Assembly: GCF_020171625.1 (NCBI RefSeq)
Contig: NZ_JAIUZY010000018.1
Coordinates: 1 to 52,197 of the forward strand
DNA length: 52,197 nucleotides
Source: Salipiger bermudensis
GTDB taxonomy: Bacteria; Pseudomonadota; Alphaproteobacteria; Rhodobacterales; Rhodobacteraceae
Direction: 5' to 3'
The position numbers were made by a program, and so were the translations under genes. Every line of letters starts with the position of its first letter. Position 1 is the stretch's first letter. Of this stretch, positions 37,886 to 45,371 are shown in pieces. The notes under the pieces are model-generated. The model was given only the letters and a program-made list of their open reading frames with translations, was not told the DNA's origin and did not search any database.

Positions 37886-37980
37886 ACCCTGTCGGTTTCG
37901 TGTCAGGCGGACGGGGCAGAGCCGGCCTCATGGGCCGGGGAGACCGCCAGCGTCGCCTGACACCTAAATATCGACAGGGT
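37886..37980 (-). ncRNA. Candidate structured leader RNA of the sulfate operon (possible sul1-type motif)
   Basis: Read on the minus strand, three nested perfect stems enclose one another: ACCCTGTCG/CGACAGGGT (37972-37980 with 37886-37894), TGTCAGGCG/CGCCTGACA (37954-37962 with 37901-37909) and CCGGCC/GGCCGG (37933-37938 with 37922-37927). The element ends 19 bases before the binding-protein start. Alphaproteobacteria are known to carry a conserved 'sul1' RNA upstream of sulfate transporter genes. I could not test membership. A large DNA operator is the alternative. Confidence 0.5.
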
Positions 37981-38035
37981 TAGTCGTGTATTGCAAAAGC
38001 AAATCCGTGGCGTTTTTATCCGCCGCGGTGGAAGA

Positions 38036-38500
38036 TTATTCTCCGGCGCCGGGCCCGGGCAGGGCAAACCGCTCGAGCGGATCCAAGTCCTGCTGAAGAT
38101 CGGCAAGCGTGAGGGATTCGATCATCAGGATGTAGGTGGCATAAAAGTCGCCGAAAACCGCCCGTACGCGGCAGGTCGCCTCGTCGCAATCGGCGCATTT
38201 CTGGTAGGCCCGCCGTGACAGGCAGGGCAGGGGCGCCAGCGGTCCGTCGATCAGCCGCAGGATCTCAGCCAGAGACACCAGCTTCGGCTCCTTGATGAGG
38301 ACGTAACCGCCGTTGCGCCCGCGGCGGCTTCCGATCAGCCCGGCGCGTTTGAGATCCAGAAGGATGTGCTCGAGGAACCGCTTCGGGGCGCCGGAGCGGT
38401 CCGCGACCTCCTCGATCCGAAGGGCGGCGGCGTCTCCGGCGGCTTCGTCTGCCAGCACCGTAAGGGCCTTGAGCGCGTACTTGGTCTTGTGGGTGATCAT
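38036..38500 (-). CDS. Rrf2-family transcriptional regulator
   Basis: A 154-residue regulator starting MITHKTKYALKALTVLAD, with the Rrf2 winged helix (RIEEVADRSGAPKRFLEHIL, GLIGSRRGRNGGYVLIKEP). The C-terminal half has four cysteines as PCLSRRAYQKCADCDEATC. Three cysteines in this area bind an Fe-S cluster in IscR/NsrR, but the spacing here is different. It lies directly upstream of the sulfate operon on the same strand, 168 bases away. A CymR-like role in sulfur control is inferred from position. Confidence 0.82.
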   Translation of the reverse strand: MITHKTKYALKALTVLADEAAGDAAALRIEEVADRSGAPKRFLEHILLDLKRAGLIGSRRGRNGGYVLIKEPKLVSLAEILRLIDGPLAPLPCLSRRAYQKCADCDEATCRVRAVFGDFYATYILMIESLTLADLQQDLDPLERFALPGPGAGE

Positions 38501-38668
38501 CGGTCACGAAGCCTTGGTCCTGGGGCGGGCCCATTCAATCTACAGGCAAAAAAGCCGTGAAGCGAGCCTTAACCGATAAACACGATAAAAGCGGTCGACA
38601 TTTAGGTGAATTGTGCCATGCTCTGGTCGACTCAGGGCCGGGTGGCCCGGATGGACCAGGGAGGGACC

Positions 38669-39136
38669 ATGCCGTTCGACCGCATCGACCTTAAGATCCT
38701 CGACTTGCTGCAGCATGACGCAACCATGCCGGTGGCGCGGATCGCCGACCGCGTGGGCCTGTCGCAGACCCCCTGCTGGAAGCGCATCCAGAAGCACGAG
38801 GAGGCGGGCACGATCCGTGGCCGCGTCGCGCTGCTCGACCCCGACGCGTTCGGTCTGGGGGTGACAGCCTTCGTCTCGCTCGAGACGGCCGAGCACAGCG
38901 CTGCGTGGCGGTCGGCGTTCCTCAGGGCGGTGGACGAGATCGAGGCCATCCGCGACGTCTACCGCATGGCGGGATCGTACGATTACCTGTTGCGCGTGGT
39001 GGTTCCGGACATGGCCGCCTTCGACCGGTTCTACGAGGCACTCACCTCGGCGGTGACGCTGAGAAAGGTCGAGACGGTCTTCGCCCTCGAGCGGCTACGC
39101 GACCGCACGACGCTGCCGCTGGGAACGGTGGAGTAG
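38669..39136 (+). CDS. Lrp/AsnC-family transcriptional regulator
   Basis: A 155-residue Lrp-type protein. The helix-turn-helix is at about residues 5-55 (DRIDLKILDLLQHDATMPVA, RVGLSQTPCWKRIQ). The RAM ligand-binding domain follows (about 70-150; MAGSYDYLLRVVVPDMAAFD). ATG 38669 has a GGGAGGGAC site; in-frame ATGs further upstream lack one. It is divergent from the Rrf2 gene. No obvious amino-acid target gene is adjacent. Confidence 0.85.
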   Translation: MPFDRIDLKILDLLQHDATMPVARIADRVGLSQTPCWKRIQKHEEAGTIRGRVALLDPDAFGLGVTAFVSLETAEHSAAWRSAFLRAVDEIEAIRDVYRMAGSYDYLLRVVVPDMAAFDRFYEALTSAVTLRKVETVFALERLRDRTTLPLGTVE

Positions 39137-39454
39137 GCATGAGTGGATGTTTGCAAACAGTACGCTGGCAGGTCTGATAGTGATATCTCAGAAAGGTATT
39201 CTTCCGGTAAAACGGGACGTCAGTCGGTAAACCCGAGCTTGGGACGCTCAGGAAACGACACTCCGCATCGGACTCCCGCCTCTTCGCCATCGTCGAGAAT
39301 TGCTTGTCGCCCGCATGGCCGCCGAGCACAGCGCTGCCAAGATTGCGCAAGCCTTTGGCTCATCCGTTCGCGCGGCCAGTGATTGCAAGCCGGGCTACCA
39401 CGCTTGCTCACACCAGGGGCTGGCGGACCGCTTGGTCGGCCAGCCAGCCACAAA
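39137..39454. other. 318-base stretch without a recognisable gene
   Basis: Between the Lrp gene and the convergent reductase gene I see no frame with a ribosome site and family features. No hairpin terminator or IS fragment could be assigned. The sequence has the mixed composition of decayed DNA. Confidence 0.4.
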
Positions 39455-40471
39455 TCACGCTTTCACAATGAGTTTCTTACCGCTGTGCGTCCCGTCGAAA
39501 AGAGTCATGAATGTATTGGGCAAACTGTCGAAGCCCTCTAGGAGGTCTTCGCGATACGTGATCTCTCCATTCACCACCAATGGTGTCATCTCGTCGAGGA
39601 ACTCGGGCATGAGGTGCATGACGAAAGGTGTCGCGAACGCCTTGATGTCGACAAAGCGGTAGTGGATCAGGGAGATCAGGCGCGGCAGGTAGTTGGGCCC
39701 CGCGGGCGGCTCCGTCTCGCTGTAGTCGGAGATTGTTCCGCAAATCACCATCTTTGCGTTCGTGTTGAAATGCTCCATCAGTACCGGAAATATGGGCCCG
39801 CCAACGTTTTCGAAAAGCGCGTCGATCCCTTCAGGTAGAGCGCGCCTCACTTGCTCCTCGAAGTCTTCAGCCTTGTAGTCGATGGCCGCGTCCACCCCGA
39901 GCGTGTCCTTGAGGTAGGCAACCTTATCCTTGCCACCAGCGACGCCGACGACGCGCAGCCCACGCCGCTTGCCCAGTTGGACAGCCATCGATCCGACGGA
40001 ACCCGCAGCGCCGGTGATGACCAGCGTGCCGCCGGCCTTGAACTCATGCACATTCGTCATGCCGTACCAGGCGGTGAACCCGGTCAGGCCGAGGGGGCCA
40101 AGCGCTGTCGGAAGCGGAGCCGTGTCGGGATCTAGTTTGCGCAGGTCAGAGCCGTCAGAGATGGCATAATCCTGCCAACCCGACCAACTTTGCACGTAGT
40201 TCCCGGTGGCAAACCCCGGATGCCGGCTCTCCTCGATCACTGCGACAGTCGGTCCTCCCATCGGAGCGCCGATATCGATGACCGGCCACTCTGACGAGCC
40301 ATTCCCCATCAGGTTCCGCTGATAGGGATCGATCGAGAACAGGATGTTGCGAAGCAGGACTTCTCCTTCCGCCGGTGACGGCACGGCGTCTTCGATAAAG
40401 GCAAAGTCACTACGTCTGGCTGCGCCCTCGGGGCGTGCTGCGAGGGTGAACTTGCGATTTGTGGCGGGCAT
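39455..40471 (-). CDS. NADP-dependent medium-chain oxidoreductase (CurA / prostaglandin-reductase type)
   Basis: A 338-residue zinc-free MDR-family enzyme that reduces alkenals/alkenones or similar double bonds. Family features are NILFSIDPYQRNLM near residue 45, LGLTGFTAWYGM around 130, the Rossmann TGAAGSVGSMAVQLGK and FENVGGPIFPVLMEHFN. No structural zinc cysteines are present. It is divergent from a TetR gene, with three matching operators between them. The physiological substrate is unknown; detoxification of reactive carbonyls is common for such pairs. Confidence 0.85.
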   Translation of the reverse strand: MPATNRKFTLAARPEGAARRSDFAFIEDAVPSPAEGEVLLRNILFSIDPYQRNLMGNGSSEWPVIDIGAPMGGPTVAVIEESRHPGFATGNYVQSWSGWQDYAISDGSDLRKLDPDTAPLPTALGPLGLTGFTAWYGMTNVHEFKAGGTLVITGAAGSVGSMAVQLGKRRGLRVVGVAGGKDKVAYLKDTLGVDAAIDYKAEDFEEQVRRALPEGIDALFENVGGPIFPVLMEHFNTNAKMVICGTISDYSETEPPAGPNYLPRLISLIHYRFVDIKAFATPFVMHLMPEFLDEMTPLVVNGEITYREDLLEGFDSLPNTFMTLFDGTHSGKKLIVKA

Positions 40472-40489
40472 AACGGTCTTTCCATTTTG

Positions 40490-40558
40490 TAACGGTCATT
40501 ATTTAATGGCCGTTACAAAACTGGACACGCGTCGTCAAGCGTTTCATAATGATCGTTA
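40490..40558. promoter_or_regulatory. Three copies of a TetR-type operator, TAAYGNYCRTTA
   Basis: TAACGGTCATTA (40490-40501), TAATGGCCGTTA (40504-40515) and TAATGATCGTTA (40547-40558) are variants of one 12-base near-palindrome. The first two form an almost perfect 36-base inverted repeat (one mismatch per 16-base arm). They lie between the divergent reductase and TetR genes. Confidence 0.65.
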
Positions 40559-40574
40559 TGAATGGAAACTGGTG

Positions 40575-41183
40575 ATGACTATGGGGCGCAAACGCACCTT
40601 CAACGTAGAGCAGGCGCTTGATGCCGCGCTCGCGGTCTTCTGGCGCAAGGGCTACGAGGGAACGTCCTACGCCGACCTCGTTGCGGCAACCGGTCTCGAG
40701 CGTCCCTCGCTATACTCCGCCTTCGGCAACAAGGAAGCCCTCTTCCTTCGGGCCCTCACGCGATATACCGAACATTACGCCGACTACGTCTCGAAGGCGC
40801 TGGAACTGGCAACATCGATAGAGGTCGCGAAAGCGGTGCTCTTCGGCGCGGTCGAGCTCAGCACGCGCTATGACGACAGAATGGGATGCTTCGGTCTCAA
40901 CGGAGGGTTGGCGGGCTCTGACGAGGCCGAACCTGCCAGACGGGCGCTTGTCGCATGGCGTGCCGAGGGCGAGGCCGCGTTGCGACATCGTTTCGAGCGC
41001 GCGCAAGAAGAAGGTGACCTGCCGCCCGATACCGACTGCGAGACCCTCGCTGCCTATGTGCTCGCTCTGGCCCACGGCATAGCCGTTCAGGCCAAGGCCG
41101 GATTTCCATGCAAGACCTTGATGGCCGTGGCGCAGCAGGGACTCGAGGGATGGCCGGGCAGAAGGGACAGTTCGACTCCGTAA
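40575..41183 (+). CDS. TetR-family transcriptional regulator
   Basis: A 202-residue regulator starting MTMGRKRTFNVEQALDAALA. The helix-turn-helix is DLVAATGLERPSLYSAFGNK (about residues 37-56). The C-terminal domain includes MGCFGLNGG with a Cys near residue 100. ATG 40581 is an equally good start. It is divergent from the CurA-type reductase, with three operator copies in the gap, so it very likely represses that gene and itself. Confidence 0.85.
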   Translation: MTMGRKRTFNVEQALDAALAVFWRKGYEGTSYADLVAATGLERPSLYSAFGNKEALFLRALTRYTEHYADYVSKALELATSIEVAKAVLFGAVELSTRYDDRMGCFGLNGGLAGSDEAEPARRALVAWRAEGEAALRHRFERAQEEGDLPPDTDCETLAAYVLALAHGIAVQAKAGFPCKTLMAVAQQGLEGWPGRRDSSTP

Positions 41184-41258
41184 GGCAGCGTGCCTCGCCA
41201 AGGTCTACGCGAAAGGGCTCCTCCCGGATCAGCGCCGCGTCCCGTGTCGCCTCCAAGG

Positions 41259-41552
41259 TTAGAGTATGGAATTCAACAGGGCTATTGTTGCAACGCCGAT
41301 GGCCATCGTCAGCGGCAAGCTCCGCGACCAGAGTGCGACACCCAGCGAGACCAAGGCAGCGCCCCATTCCGGGGGGCCTGCCGGGGCGAGCGTGATCGCA
41401 AGAAGCGCCGCGATCATGCAGCCGGGCAGTGCGTTCAGGCCCACGGCCCAAGGCCCCTTGGACGGCAGCCGTGAGCCGATCAGATAACCGACCCCACGTA
41501 TCGCGGCTGTCCCGGCAATCAATCCGGTGATGACGATGGCGTGATCAGTCAT
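41259..41552 (-). CDS. azlD: AzlD-family branched-chain amino acid exporter subunit
   Basis: A 97-residue membrane protein with about three helices, carrying GVGYLIGSRLP and LNALPGCMIAALLAITL, typical of AzlD. The start at 41552 overlaps the azlC stop by 8 bases. AzlC and AzlD together export branched-chain amino acids or related compounds. Confidence 0.83.
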   Translation of the reverse strand: MTDHAIVITGLIAGTAAIRGVGYLIGSRLPSKGPWAVGLNALPGCMIAALLAITLAPAGPPEWGAALVSLGVALWSRSLPLTMAIGVATIALLNSIL

Positions 41553-42264
41553 GGGATCGCACCCCGGCATACGCAGCCCCGACGATCGCCCCGAAGAGCA
41601 GGCCCCACGAAGGATCAAAAGGCAGCACGAGGCTCCAGAGCGCTGCAACGGATGCAGAGATCATCCACGGAGCAAGATCGCCACGCCGCTGCCAGAGGCT
41701 CGTTAGCAATAGGATGAAAGCCGCCGTGAAGGCGAAATCCATGACGCCGGTACCAAGGTCGGGGATATTTCCGGAGAACGCAGCCCCGGCGGTCGTCGCC
41801 GCCACCCACGCCAGGAAGAGACTGACACCGGCCCCCAGCAGATAATGATATCCCGCCGGGACACCCCGATTGCGCGCTGCGTGCATCAACACCCAGTTCT
41901 CGTCAGCCGTCAGGTGTAATCCCAACACGATCTGCCACAAGGGCCTTCCCCCCAATTCGTCCCGAAGGGAAGCAGTCATCAGCAGCAGCCGAAGGTTGAG
42001 CGCAAGCCCGGCCACCAGTGCGATCATGGCGCCAGCACTAGTCCCAAGCCGCTCCAGCGCGACGATCTGGCCGGCCCCGGCAAAGACAAAAGCGCTCATG
42101 AAGCCTGTCATCGCTGCGGACAGGCCCTGGCCCGCTGCGAGGATGCCGAATGCCAAGCCGTAAATGCCGACCCCGAGAGAAATCGGGATCGCATCGCAGA
42201 GACCAGAGCGAAAAGCGTCATGCCGGGTCTGTTCTGGAAGGGCGCTGCAGGTCATGCTTTTCAT
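41545..42264 (-). CDS. azlC: AzlC-family branched-chain amino acid exporter
   Basis: A 239-residue permease with five or more helices. It has GLCDAIPISLGVGIYGLAFG, the AGAGQIVALERL segment, NLRLLLMTASLRDEL and LHLTADENWVLM, all characteristic of AzlC. ATG 42264 is used; ATG 42255 is an alternative. It is divergent from an XRE-cupin regulator gene, 79 bases away. Confidence 0.86.
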   Translation of the reverse strand: MKSMTCSALPEQTRHDAFRSGLCDAIPISLGVGIYGLAFGILAAGQGLSAAMTGFMSAFVFAGAGQIVALERLGTSAGAMIALVAGLALNLRLLLMTASLRDELGGRPLWQIVLGLHLTADENWVLMHAARNRGVPAGYHYLLGAGVSLFLAWVAATTAGAAFSGNIPDLGTGVMDFAFTAAFILLLTSLWQRRGDLAPWMISASVAALWSLVLPFDPSWGLLFGAIVGAAYAGVRSHD

Positions 42265-42278
42265 CCCATGATGAACGA

Positions 42279-42342
42279 TGTTCGATTAAATGAACGTGAA
42301 AGTTTGTTTGTCAAGGCGAACGAAAATATTCTATATCGAACA
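42279..42342. promoter_or_regulatory. Inverted TGTTCGAT sites between azlC and the XRE-cupin gene
   Basis: TGTTCGAT at 42279-42286 and its reverse complement ATCGAACA at 42335-42342 lie at the two ends of the divergent promoter region. The second copy touches the regulator start codon. A dimeric regulator could bind both. Confidence 0.4.
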
Positions 42343-42343
42343 C

Positions 42344-42892
42344 ATGACACTGAATGACCTCATCGCAGCCGCAGTCCGCCGAGAGCGGGAAATGGCCAAC
42401 CTGTCTCTCTCGGCATTGGCGGCACAAGCCGGGCTGGCGAAGTCGACGCTGTCGCAACTGGAAGCGGGCAAAGGCAATCCCAGCGTTGAGACCATGTGGG
42501 CGATCGCAACTTCGCTCGGGATCCCCGTAAGCGCGCTTTTCGAGGGGGCATCGCAGGAGCGCACTTTGATCCGCGCACACGACGGGACAGCCATGCGTTC
42601 GGAGCAGTCCGACTACGCAGTGGTGCTGCTGAACAGGGGGAACGCCGATCAGCGGCGTGATTTGTTCCGCGTTACTCTGGCGGCAGGTGCTATCCGGCAT
42701 TCCGAACCGCATCCGCCGGGCACGGTCGAACACGCTGTCGTCTGCCAGGGGCAGATTGAACTCGGCCTTCCGGACGAGATCGTGAAACTTTCCGTCGGCG
42801 ATTACTTCCGGTTTCCCGGAGACGTCGCGCATTCCTACGCCGCGCCTGAAGGGCCAGCTCTGCTGATGCTCGCCACCGACAGCCGCCGTTAA
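42344..42892 (+). CDS. XRE-family regulator with C-terminal cupin domain
   Basis: A 182-residue protein with an N-terminal HTH_3 domain (about residues 8-62; LAAQAGLAKSTLSQLEAGKG, NPSVETMWAIA) and a C-terminal cupin (about 100-178; HPPGTVEHAVVCQGQIELGL, VGDYFRFPGDVAHSY). The ligand is probably a small amine or amino acid, as is usual for HTH-cupin regulators. The start at 42344 has no clear ribosome site, so leaderless translation is possible. It is divergent from azlCD and is its likely regulator. Confidence 0.85.
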   Translation: MTLNDLIAAAVRREREMANLSLSALAAQAGLAKSTLSQLEAGKGNPSVETMWAIATSLGIPVSALFEGASQERTLIRAHDGTAMRSEQSDYAVVLLNRGNADQRRDLFRVTLAAGAIRHSEPHPPGTVEHAVVCQGQIELGLPDEIVKLSVGDYFRFPGDVAHSYAAPEGPALLMLATDSRR

Positions 42893-42906
42893 GACCAATT
42901 GAGGTA

Positions 42907-42937
42907 AAGGTCGGCTCTGTCCTGCACTCCTGACCTT
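42907..42937. repeat. Dispersed AAGGTC...GACCTT element, copy 1
   Basis: AAGGTC (42907-42912) and GACCTT (42932-42937) are inverted arms 19 bases apart, with GGCTCTGTCC after the first arm. Related copies lie at 45173-45202 and 48560-48581, all in gene-poor gaps. A weak terminator-like hairpin (GCACG/CGTGC, 42962-42977, then ATTTTTT) follows and may end the XRE transcript. Confidence 0.4.
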
Positions 42938-43085
42938 GAAGCATACGCGGCCGACGTCTGCGCACGGCCCTTCGTGCCGGGCATTTTTTAGACTACGGTC
43001 GTCCGCCCGTTCGCTGCGGTCTGCGGACCTTCGAACCAAGCGCAGCGGATGTCCGGTTCGAGCCCTTCTACGACATCCAATTTCC

Positions 43086-43802
43086 TTATTCTTGACTGCC
43101 GCCACCCGCATCCGACGCAAGCTCACGCATGATCTGGGCCATCTCTTCCAGACGACTGGCAGTCAGGCGGCTGCTTGGCCCGGCGAGCCCGAAGCCCGCG
43201 CGGACTTCTCCGTCGTCGCGCCAAGGAACGGCGACGCAATTTAGGCCGGGAGACCAGTTCTCGCGGTCGAGGGCTTGGCCGCGTGTAGCTATGGTGCCAA
43301 TCTCGGCTTCAATCCCGGGGCCGATGCGGTGCGCGTGAACCTCGAACATTCGGCGGCGAAGAGCCGGGAGGAATGCGAGGAAAAGAAGACCGATGGCTGA
43401 GCCCGCCATTGGGAGGCGCTCACCACGTTGGCTTGAGGCTCGGAGCGTGCGTGGGCTCTCTATCGCATCGAGAAAGAAGACTTCGTCGCCAGAGGGCACA
43501 GCGAGGAAAACCGTCTTACTGGTGCGGGCTGCCATCTGCTCGAGCGTGGGACGCAAACGGCGGCGCAAGGCATCGTCGTCGCCCACCACGCGGGCGAGGT
43601 TCAGGATGCGATCCCCAAGGTGATAGCGCATGTCGCCGGGGCGACGGCGGATGTAACCGGCGTCCTGTAGTGTCCTCAGAATATTGTGAGCGGTCGTCGT
43701 CTTGAGGCCCGTCTTGGCCGCAATTTCTCCGAGCGGCGCAGCGCCGCCTGCGTGGGCAACAGCGTCGAGGATCTCAAGCGCGCGGGTGATCGACTGGATC
43801 AT
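43086..43802 (-). CDS. IclR-family transcriptional regulator
   Basis: A 238-residue regulator: winged helix at about residues 1-60 (LGEIAAKTGLKTTTAHNILR) and an IclR ligand-binding domain (about 75-235; LRASSQRGERLPMAGSAIGL, NCVAVPWRDDGEVRAGFGLA). It is divergent from the ABM-VOC / EthD gene pair with a 145-base AT-rich promoter region between. IclR proteins often control aromatic or hydroxy-acid catabolism, which fits those neighbours. Confidence 0.85.
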   Translation of the reverse strand: MIQSITRALEILDAVAHAGGAAPLGEIAAKTGLKTTTAHNILRTLQDAGYIRRRPGDMRYHLGDRILNLARVVGDDDALRRRLRPTLEQMAARTSKTVFLAVPSGDEVFFLDAIESPRTLRASSQRGERLPMAGSAIGLLFLAFLPALRRRMFEVHAHRIGPGIEAEIGTIATRGQALDRENWSPGLNCVAVPWRDDGEVRAGFGLAGPSSRLTASRLEEMAQIMRELASDAGGGSQE

Positions 43803-43947
43803 TGGCCGTTAAAGTTCCACATGAATGAAGTTTTGATAAAATATTGATAGATTTTCTATTTATACCAGAACTTTCCGGAACAGAGCTGGTCATGCTCCTG
43901 TTGGCCCTGTGACTGCCGCAGCGCGGCATCGCAAAACGGAGACAAAT

Positions 43948-44769
43948 ATGACACGGACTATGATCGCAAGGGCCACACCCAAAGCCGGGCAAGCCGAAAG
44001 ACTGGCAGCGCTGGTGGAGACGCTGGCGGAACAGGTGCGCCGCGAGGCTGGTAACATTCGCTTCGAGGCCTTTGCCGAAGACGGCGGTGCAGTGGTGATG
44101 CTTGAGGAATACCGCGACGACGACGCCTTCAAGACGCACCTCGTCCAGCCCCATACCCAAGAATTCAACGCAGCGCTCGAGGAAGTGGCGACAGGAGGCG
44201 CGTCAACCGTGACCGACCTCGCCAGCCTTGCCAGCGAGCAGTTCGCCTCGCCCGGCATTCGCGGGGTTGATCACGCGGGCCTAACGGTGCCCGACATCGA
44301 TGCGGCGACCCGTTTCCTGTCCGAAGCCTTCGGGGCCGTCACGCTTTACGACGTGCTGCCGGCAGACGGCCCCGACATGGAAGGCGAAGGTCCGGAAGCC
44401 GAACTCGGCCTCTCTTCGGGCACACGGATCACCCACATGCGCCTCGTCCGGATCGGGAATGGGCCCTGCCTCGAGCTTTTCCGGATGAAGGATGGGGCGC
44501 AATCCGATCCTGCAAGCCTTCAAGATCTGGGGCTTACACACCTCGGCCTCTACGTTGACGACATAGATGCGGCCTGCGCCGCCTTCACCGCGGCCGGAGG
44601 CACATTGCTGAAGGGGCCGCATCCGCTTGCCAATAACGAGGACAAGGTCGGCAATGCGGGCATTTACGGCCGCGCCCCATGGGGCACGCTGTTCGAACTC
44701 CTGAGCTATCCCGGCGGTATTGACCTGCCTGCGGATGCCGTGGCGCCCCGCTGGACCCCACATCCCTGA
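43948..44769 (+). CDS. ABM monooxygenase-like / VOC (glyoxalase-dioxygenase) fusion protein
   Basis: A 273-residue two-domain protein. Residues about 1-90 are an antibiotic-biosynthesis-monooxygenase-type ferredoxin-like fold (MIARATPKAGQAERLAALVE, VVMLEEYRDDDAFKTHL). Residues about 105-265 are a VOC domain (GVDHAGLTVPDIDAATRFLS, LTHLGLYVDDIDAACAAFTA, then WGTLFELLSYPGG). Possible metal ligands are the His of VDHAG, the His of LTHLG and the Glu of LFELL. ATG 43948 follows GGAGACAAAT. It precedes an EthD-like gene by 12 bases. Together they suggest breakdown of a cyclic or aromatic compound; the substrate is unknown. Confidence 0.8.
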   Translation: MTRTMIARATPKAGQAERLAALVETLAEQVRREAGNIRFEAFAEDGGAVVMLEEYRDDDAFKTHLVQPHTQEFNAALEEVATGGASTVTDLASLASEQFASPGIRGVDHAGLTVPDIDAATRFLSEAFGAVTLYDVLPADGPDMEGEGPEAELGLSSGTRITHMRLVRIGNGPCLELFRMKDGAQSDPASLQDLGLTHLGLYVDDIDAACAAFTAAGGTLLKGPHPLANNEDKVGNAGIYGRAPWGTLFELLSYPGGIDLPADAVAPRWTPHP

Positions 44770-44781
44770 AGGAACCACACA

Positions 44782-45132
44782 ATGATCAAGATGACCATGC
44801 TGCTCAAGCGCAATCCAGAGATCGACCACGCCGCTTTCGTGCGGCACCATCGCGAAACGCACGGTCCTCTCTTCCGCTCGATCCCCGAAGCGCAGACTCA
44901 TGTGCTGCGCTATATACAGACCCACCCGGTTGATGGCGACTTACCCGTTCCGCAGGCCAATTTCGACGGCACCGCCGAGATCTGGTTCGACAGTCCCGAA
45001 GGCATGCGAGCCGTGCTCGGCTCCGAGACCTACGAGCAAAAGGTCTATCCGGACGAGAGGACCTTTCTCGACCATGAGAACACGCTGATCCTCGTGGGGT
45101 TGCAGACCGAGATCATAGAGGACAAGGGATAG
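44782..45132 (+). CDS. EthD-family protein
   Basis: A 116-residue dimeric ferredoxin-fold protein with the EthD pattern AAFVRHHRETHGPLFRSIP and IWFDSPEGMRAVLGSE. ATG 44782 has AAGGA upstream. EthD-family proteins accompany monooxygenase and ring-cleavage pathways, often without known catalytic role. It is the second gene of the operon controlled by the divergent IclR protein. Confidence 0.82.
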   Translation: MIKMTMLLKRNPEIDHAAFVRHHRETHGPLFRSIPEAQTHVLRYIQTHPVDGDLPVPQANFDGTAEIWFDSPEGMRAVLGSETYEQKVYPDERTFLDHENTLILVGLQTEIIEDKG

Positions 45133-45172
45133 CAGGATCATGGGCCTTGAATGCGGGAGCCAGCGTAAGGAA

Positions 45173-45202
45173 AAAGTCCGCTTTGTCCGCCCTGCTGACC
45201 TT
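45173..45202. repeat. Dispersed AAGGTC...GACCTT element, copy 2
   Basis: AAAGTCCGCTTTGTCC followed by GCTGACCTT repeats the arrangement of copy 1, with one arm imperfect (AAGTC). It lies in the 239-base gap before the acetyltransferase gene, which holds no other recognisable feature. Confidence 0.35.
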
Positions 45203-45371
45203 CTTGGCCCGTCTGGATGCTGCATCGCGGCGCTTGGTCGTGCGAAGGTCGTGAGGCTTACAACGCCCCTGGCCTTGCTGTTGGCGCCTAATACTGCAAC
45301 CTTGCCTGCGAGTGCATTCGGTCCGAATGATCGCGATGCAAGCGCGCCCGACCGCGCAGGGAAACCAGAGA

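Noticed and set aside
42962-42985. Rho-independent terminator after the XRE-cupin gene
   Set aside because: The GCACG/CGTGC stem is only 5 bp and separated from the T-run by CGGGCA; mentioned only as weak possibility in the repeat entry.
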